A DNA stretch of 64,000 nt from Polynucleobacter nymphae (GTDB taxonomy: Bacteria > Pseudomonadota > Gammaproteobacteria > Burkholderiales > Burkholderiaceae): assembly GCF_018882155.1 (NCBI RefSeq), contig NZ_JACVPA010000002.1:348374-412373 (forward strand), in the 5' to 3' direction. Position numbers and translations under genes: made by a program. The notes below the pieces were generated by a model, which saw only the letters and a program-made list of their open reading frames with translations, made no database searches and was not told the DNA's origin. This document shows, piece by piece, positions 61,301 through 64,000 of this stretch; position 1 is the stretch's first letter, and every line of letters begins with the position of its first letter.

Positions 61301-64000
61301 TTATGGCGGAAATATTCAATTGGTTGGAGATGTCAGTCTAAATACAACAAATAGTTCTGTCAGCATTGCTGGCAACGTGACTGTAGTAGACGTAGCAAAT
61401 ATTTTGCAATTTACTGGCGGCGGTGCATATATATTGAATGGAACGACGGTACCTGATCCTGGTGCTGCTTCATATTCAAATAGAACACTCAGTAATGCGG
61501 GTACTCTTTCTTGGGATGGTAGCGCCTATACGTGGACGGCAAATGCAACTATAAGTGGCGCTCAACTATTAGTGGTTGGTGGTGGCGGAGGTGGTGGTAA
61601 TTGGGGCGGGAGTGGCGGAGGTGGTGGTGGTGGCGCTGTAGTTTCGTCAAACACAGTCAATCTTTCGAGCGGGTCTTCCTATAGTGTTCAAGTGGGATCT
61701 GGTGGGCTTGTTGGAAGTAGTGGCGGTACCTCATCGTTTGGCTCTATCTTGAGCGCAGCTGGTGGTTCAGGAGGTAGCTTATCTTCAGGTAACGGAGGAG
61801 CATCTGGTGATGGCACGCCTGGCGGAACAAGCGGTATTTATGGATCTGGTGGTGGTTATATTTATAACGGCGGTGGTCGTCGCAGTGGAAGTTCAGGTTC
61901 TGGTGGTTCTAATGACTCAGGTGCGGGAGGTTCTGGGACATTAAGCTCAATCACAGGTTCTAGTATTTACTATGGTGGCGGTGGTGGTGGTGGGTATTAC
62001 CTAATTAGTGGCGGTGCAGGGGGTAATGGCGGCGGTGGCGGTGGTGCAGGTCAATGGGGTACCCCTACTGGCGGAAATGGCACGAATAATTTGGGCGGTG
62101 GCGGTGGTGGCAATGCAGTATTTAGTGGTGGCTCAGGACAAGGAGGTAGCGGTCTTGTTGTGCTTAATTATTCCTCCTCTCCTCGCGCCCTAGTAATTAA
62201 TTCGGGCTCTGGACAAGTGACTATAGGTGGCTCCAGCGCTGTTTCTGGTGGCATCTCAATTACCTCAACTAATACAGCTAATGCTATTAGTGGCGATATC
62301 AGTGGTGCTACCTCAATTACTTATGCAGGTACTGCTAATACTGGTCGGCTAAGTCTATCAGGCAATAACAGTCAAACTGGAACTACTACTATTTCTAGTG
62401 GAGCGATTAATGCAGTTAGTGCAAATGCATTTGGTACTGGAGCAGTTAGCATTGGATCATCAGGAGTATTAGATCTTCGCTATGCAGGAACAGTAGCCTT
62501 GGGTTCAACGCTCAATATGAGTGCTGGTGGATCAATCACAAACTCAGTGAATACTTCCAACTTATCCGTGAGTAGCACTAGCACCTTAGCTGGCAACATC
62601 ACCACCTCTGGTACCCAGCTCTATAGTGGGGCAGTCACCTTAAGTGGCGCTGATCGCACCTTAACAGGTACTACGATTACAACAAACGGTATTACGGGTG
62701 GTAGCAATGGCTTAACCATTACTGGCGCTGGTGTATTTAATGGCGCAGTAACTGGAGTCACTAACTTATCCGTGAGTAGCACTAGCACCTTAGCTGGCAA
62801 CATCACCACCTCTGGTACCCAGCTCTATAGTGGGGCAGTCACCTTAAGTGGCGCTGATCGCACCTTAACAGGTACTACGATTACAACAAACGGTATTACG
62901 GGTGGTAGCAATGGCTTAACCATTACTGGCGCTGGTGTATTTAATGGCGCAGTAACTGGAGTCACTAACTTATCCGTGAGTAGCACTAGCACCTTAGCTG
63001 GCAACATCACCACCTCTGGTACCCAGCTCTATAGTGGGGCAGTCACCTTAAGTGGCGCTGATCGCACCTTAACAGGTACTACGATTACAACAAACGGTAT
63101 TACGGGTGGTAGCAATGGCTTAACCATTACTGGCGCTGGTGTATTTAATGGCGCAGTAACTGGAGTCACTAACTTATCCGTGAGTAGCACTAGCACCTTA
63201 GCTGGCAACATCACCACCTCTGGTACCCAGCTCTATAGTGGGGCAGTCACCTTAAGTGGCGCTGATCGCACCTTAACAGGTACTACGATTACAACAAACG
63301 GTATTACGGGTGGTAGCAATGGCTTAACCATTACTGGCGCTGGTGTATTTAATGGCGCAGTAACTGGAGTCACTAACTTATCAGTTTCGGGATCATCGTC
63401 CCTTGGTGGTGATATCACCACGACCGGCACTCAACAATACACTGGCCCTGTCACCTTAACCGGTACTGGCGCAACTCGAACCTTGCAGGGTAGTGCTATC
63501 ACCATTGGTTCGACTTTGGCTGGTGGCGAAAATTCATTAACCATCACTGGAAATCTAGTTACTGGTGGAGCGATAACTGATGTTACTAACCTATCAGTTT
63601 CGGGATCATCGTCCCTTGGTGGCGATATCACTACTAGCGGAACGCAAGGCTATAGCGGCCCTGTCACCTTAAGCGGTACTGGCACGACTAGAACATTGCA
63701 GGGCACTTCCATCACTACTAGCTCAACCATTGCTGGTGGTGCAAACGCATTGACTATAACCGGCAATGCCATCTTTGGTGGTGCGATAACGAATGTTACT
63801 AACCTATCAGTCTCTGGCACCACCTCCATTGCTGCTGATATCACCACGACCGGCATCCAAGGCTATAGCGGAGCTGTCACCTTAACCGGTACTGGCGCAA
63901 CTCGAACCTTGCAGGGTAGTGCTATCACCATTGGTTCGACTTTGGCTGGTGGCGCAAATTCATTAACCATCACTGGAAATCTAGTTACTGGTGGAGCGAT
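55326..64000 (+). CDS. Giant TPS-secreted exoprotein (filamentous haemagglutinin N-terminal domain), partial at window end
   Basis: At least 2,891 codons, open from a GTG at 55326 to the last base. I read the frame codon by codon through to about 61600 and in most of the rest, with no stop. AGAGGA lies 8 nt before the GTG; the next ATG (55504) would delete the signal peptide. Residues 1-29: signal with a doubled GLIGFLI core, cleavage after AIA. Residues 30 to about 300: TPS domain (VNWDSFNVGKNAQVNF, NPNGV at 121-125). WFLDPIDLTID near 454 and WLIDPSNVTVD near 928 mark two similar modules, with 54-residue repeats between them. LSGANTYTGGTTVNNGTL-type passenger repeats occur near 1570-1700. 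A Gly-rich block lies at about 2079-2285, then identical 68-residue repeats (2412-2683) and 71-residue relatives to the end. It would be exported by the TpsB encoded upstream; adhesion or contact function is inferred. Confidence 0.93.
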   Translation, partial: MKNSRGLIGFLISGLIGFLIVSQFNFAIAQTLPNALPTGGKVVAGNATISQTQTANSATMNINQTSQRAVVNWDSFNVGKNAQVNFNQPNASAVTLNRVTGATQSMIDGAVNANGQVVFVNPNGVTFGKGAEINAGGVVATTMDIANKDFMDGKSTYKGNGKGVVVNEGKISTNDPNGYIALLAPEVRNEGYLLAKMGPDNTVAMASGKQVTLDFRGDQLMSVTIDRSVYQGLVDNKRVVEAPGGLIIVAAGAANRLMGSVVKNTGRITASSMVNNGGVIELVANTVTQAGTVSANGNGAGTVGGQINIVAENVTLAANSKTTATGKAGGGTIEVGVGRTLATNVAVATPANAAAAQTATQILASNPQATNLQAKTVTVEEGASVNASAIAQGNGGAIVIWSQVKTAVNGVLSAVGGYLNGNGGLVETSSAGTVVLGKNLSVTTAAPKGKSGLWFLDPIDLTIDGSAANVISAALTNNSVSIAVNGNVCPSLGSCTQNGTGSLTIASGANILKESGNLTTLTLTSTGIFNLNADISGQNLNVIINSSIAYLNVGTTINANQVTVQAQTVYSYGTINAGNSSNLGSAIQLLASAIYVSGGLQVGNNLANSTNSSSSSNTVSYNGTLIRREDLPNYLAAANQTSVNLDQVYSTIAANQSSYNSTATNQISLTGTQSISISGTAQILANGTFGGSIIASAPQISILAPSQNNAQIAQGSGSLIQANGNNGPGGIIVLTAANDFNINSATISANGSTDGGSIRLITSAGNLLLANTLIQTNGSAGPGGTITISTDQDIQVNSIQITANGSTDGGSIRIMSRAGSLSLFDSLIQTNGSNGRGGSIGISAFNQTILTSTAVEASGFIQGGTILIGNDANNSSLPFSIYTSLDALSTINASQTNLSNTTAGGFIETSGHTLNLLASINAGRGGMWLIDPSNVTVDASYAATISSSLNAGTNVLVTSDTYINIASSIGANSNANLTFSASSYIWIYSGVNIWLNSTSSATTGTYTPTSNTGSLLIGGPSISSLVNISTGAVDSAWKTNSAFYANGGYSSGGYLAGIYVGTGGTAQINAGNGSVVLAGANYSSLSGCGFAGSSCATNDTNIGVIVFSGSTISAQNVYLFSQSSGSVGTQIGYGGSAASVITASNQISVYAQSSSATRSGNYYSNAVFTNGSTWNAPTISIAGYSLNGSVYQSGIALGWYNTPGAGANSFTTDNFLLTTDRLTLGSTAATVSCRSACSSFNLSVATATTTGTTQFLVYNDSSSTSDGISGLFGFNKLSLPSMTLGAPYSSYLVTQPGAITIGTAVYATMISLTTLGQMNINANLIASASGGTVNLSAGNFNASNPTITATNVNISETSVTSLASINTNWINGYINLNNNGSLRLTTPASSYFVLTAAIAGTGGTTAATVTMTASNQGTIQFGGQNTYTGVTTISGGTYVNSYGACATNATCYTNSYFQVNDGGTFQFIGNSYFYANAASGGYMITANSGGIIDLNGITVSDAGVLGYGIKLNGGTLTNTSSTAAIGNFTYANGLYFSANSNIGGSNGNITLSGSSAGPGGLSKVGTNTVTLSGSNAYTGTTSIDGGTLKLSGGSAISNSSAVVLANTSGVYLDLNGSSETIGSLAGGGSTGGIITNSAASTSVILSTGTDNTSTSFAGAIQDGGSGKVIALTKQGTGTLTLSGANTYTGGTTVNNGTLQAGRDTSGTVSNGPFGAGRVTVNSGATVDLNGKTIANALTLYGTGYSSNGALYNSSSAAATASGAITLAADTTIKNVGNLTISNTINGAYGLTLTTTSTGTVTLSSALGASTNLASLTTNASSGSAGITISGGSIITTGAMNFGNPITLSTAVTTTLNAGAAVTLGGTLAGGGNALTITNNAVINGAITNVSVLQVGGTTTLGAAISTTGNQTYTGAVVLSADAILTATNNSNISFGSTVNSISTTPYLLQLVNGTGTSTFASSIGATNALASLTTSTGTTSLAGNVTTSGRQAYGGNIQLVGDVSLNTTNSSVSIAGNVTVVDVANILQFTGGGAYILNGTTVPDPGAASYSNRTLSNAGTLSWDGSAYTWTANATISGAQLLVVGGGGGGGNWGGSGGGGGGGAVVSSNTVNLSSGSSYSVQVGSGGLVGSSGGTSSFGSILSAAGGSGGSLSSGNGGASGDGTPGGTSGIYGSGGGYIYNGGGRRSGSSGSGGSNDSGAGGSGTLSSITGSSIYYGGGGGGGYYLISGGAGGNGGGGGGAGQWGTPTGGNGTNNLGGGGGGNAVFSGGSGQGGSGLVVLNYSSSPRALVINSGSGQVTIGGSSAVSGGISITSTNTANAISGDISGATSITYAGTANTGRLSLSGNNSQTGTTTISSGAINAVSANAFGTGAVSIGSSGVLDLRYAGTVALGSTLNMSAGGSITNSVNTSNLSVSSTSTLAGNITTSGTQLYSGAVTLSGADRTLTGTTITTNGITGGSNGLTITGAGVFNGAVTGVTNLSVSSTSTLAGNITTSGTQLYSGAVTLSGADRTLTGTTITTNGITGGSNGLTITGAGVFNGAVTGVTNLSVSSTSTLAGNITTSGTQLYSGAVTLSGADRTLTGTTITTNGITGGSNGLTITGAGVFNGAVTGVTNLSVSSTSTLAGNITTSGTQLYSGAVTLSGADRTLTGTTITTNGITGGSNGLTITGAGVFNGAVTGVTNLSVSGSSSLGGDITTTGTQQYTGPVTLTGTGATRTLQGSAITIGSTLAGGENSLTITGNLVTGGAITDVTNLSVSGSSSLGGDITTSGTQGYSGPVTLSGTGTTRTLQGTSITTSSTIAGGANALTITGNAIFGGAITNVTNLSVSGTTSIAADITTTGIQGYSGAVTLTGTGATRTLQGSAITIGSTLAGGANSLTITGNLVTGGA
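55339..55386 (+). repeat. 24-bp tandem duplication inside the exoprotein signal peptide
   Basis: Two adjacent 24-bp units (55339-55362 and 55363-55386) differ only in the last base. They encode GLIGFLI twice and lengthen the hydrophobic core by eight residues in frame. Confidence 0.9.
57570..57880 (+). repeat. Two 162-bp (54-residue) repeats in the exoprotein
   Basis: ANGSTDGGSIR recurs at 57570 and 57732, each followed about 25 residues later by LIQTNGS; spacing 162 bp. DNA is diverged (synonymous and some amino-acid changes), so these are old repeats of the passenger beta-helix. Confidence 0.75.
61575..62170 (+). repeat. Glycine-rich low-complexity block in the exoprotein
   Basis: Begins AQLLVVGGGGGGGNWGGSGG and ends GSGQGGSGLVVLNY, with runs of up to seven Gly. 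The flanking motifs (LLVVGGGGGG and GGSGLVVL) resemble the Gly-rich domain found in large bacterial surface proteins. Codons are mixed GGT/GGC/GGA, so it is not a simple microsatellite. Confidence 0.85.
62559..63374 (+). repeat. Four apparently identical 204-bp tandem repeats (68 residues each)
   Basis: Units begin at 62559, 62763, 62967 and 63171, each with AACTTATCCGTGAGTAGC. I see no base difference between them. In frame, each unit reads NLSVSSTSTLAGNITTSG...GVFNGAVTGVT. The fifth unit start (63375) diverges after eight bases. Confidence 0.95.
63375..64000 (+). repeat. Diverged 213-bp repeats (71 residues), related to the 204-bp array
   Basis: Units start at 63375, 63588 and 63801 (NLSVSG...) with a 213-bp period and continue beyond the window. 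They share the ITTTGTQ-Y-GPVTL pattern of the 204-bp units but differ at many bases, with mosaics such as a shared TTCGGGATCATCGTCCCTTG block in the first two. Confidence 0.88.

Noticed and set aside
62559..63374. Regular repeats considered as a CRISPR array
   Set aside because: The unit is 204 bp, fully repeated with no unique spacers, in frame within a coding sequence, and no cas genes are present.
55391..63856. Many minus-strand ORFs of 60-135 codons, including repeated Val/Pro-rich ones at 62621-63430
   Set aside because: They are antisense shadows of the giant plus-strand exoprotein. Their repetition only reflects the 204-bp repeats, and they have no signal peptides, ribosome-binding sites or recognisable domains.

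Overview
The window looks like a chromosome segment of a moderately AT-rich betaproteobacterium of the Burkholderiaceae, closest in style to Polynucleobacter or a similar freshwater lineage. This is inferred from gene content: several Bug-type (TctC) solute-binding proteins, a soxXYZA block, an FdsA-type formate dehydrogenase, a nadA/nadC/nadB neighbourhood, class I fumarase and AcsA. Taxonomy was not tested by any search.

Layout. 1-3.1 kb: a SUMF1-domain protein, a Pif1-like helicase and an outer-membrane-like protein. 3.1-22 kb: a catabolic block for nitrogen compounds and peptides. It holds gamma-glutamyltransferase, a Bug protein, an FAD amine/amino-acid oxidase, a SnoaL-like protein, an amidase, a complete peptide-type ABC transporter, an M81 (MlrC-like) protein, a carbamoylase, an omega-amino-acid:pyruvate aminotransferase, an M20 deacylase, a PEP-mutase/isocitrate-lyase-fold lyase and a second Bug protein. 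22-23.1 kb: lrgAB. 23.3-28 kb: a two-subunit molybdenum hydroxylase running straight into soxX-soxY-soxZ-soxA. 28-31 kb: a lipoprotein and a penicillin-acylase-family hydrolase, then tRNA-Leu(UAA). 31.6-35.8 kb: a leftward fumarase-murI-tonB-exbB-exbD run. 35.9-38 kb: acsA and tRNA-Ser(GGA). 38.1-40.1 kb: YciI-like protein, TumE-type toxin/antitoxin pair, a DUF1080 protein and a small lipoprotein. 40.3-45 kb: NAD-dependent formate dehydrogenase with a fused gamma-beta subunit. 45.1-45.7 kb: mazEF. 45.7-50.8 kb: nadB, a membrane-anchored TAXI protein, nadC and nadA. 51.2-64 kb: a two-partner secretion (TPS) locus.

The most striking part is the TPS locus. A TpsB/FhaC-like outer-membrane translocator is followed by a PpiC foldase and a small Cys-containing secreted protein. 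About 950 bp of AT-rich non-coding DNA comes next, then a giant exoprotein gene that starts at a GTG (55326) and stays open to the end of the window (at least 2,891 codons). The exoprotein carries a TPS signature, two WFLDP/WLIDP-type modules, autotransporter-like repeats, a long glycine-rich block and four apparently identical 204-bp tandem repeats flanked by diverged 213-bp relatives. Upstream of tpsB lies a candidate structured leader RNA with two mutually exclusive 8-bp helices and a U8 tract.

Metabolic picture (inference): the cell imports peptides and N-substituted amino acids, strips acyl, carbamoyl or glutamyl groups, and transaminates or oxidises the released amines. It also draws energy from formate, reduced sulfur and acetate. 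The TPS locus would provide surface attachment or contact-dependent functions.
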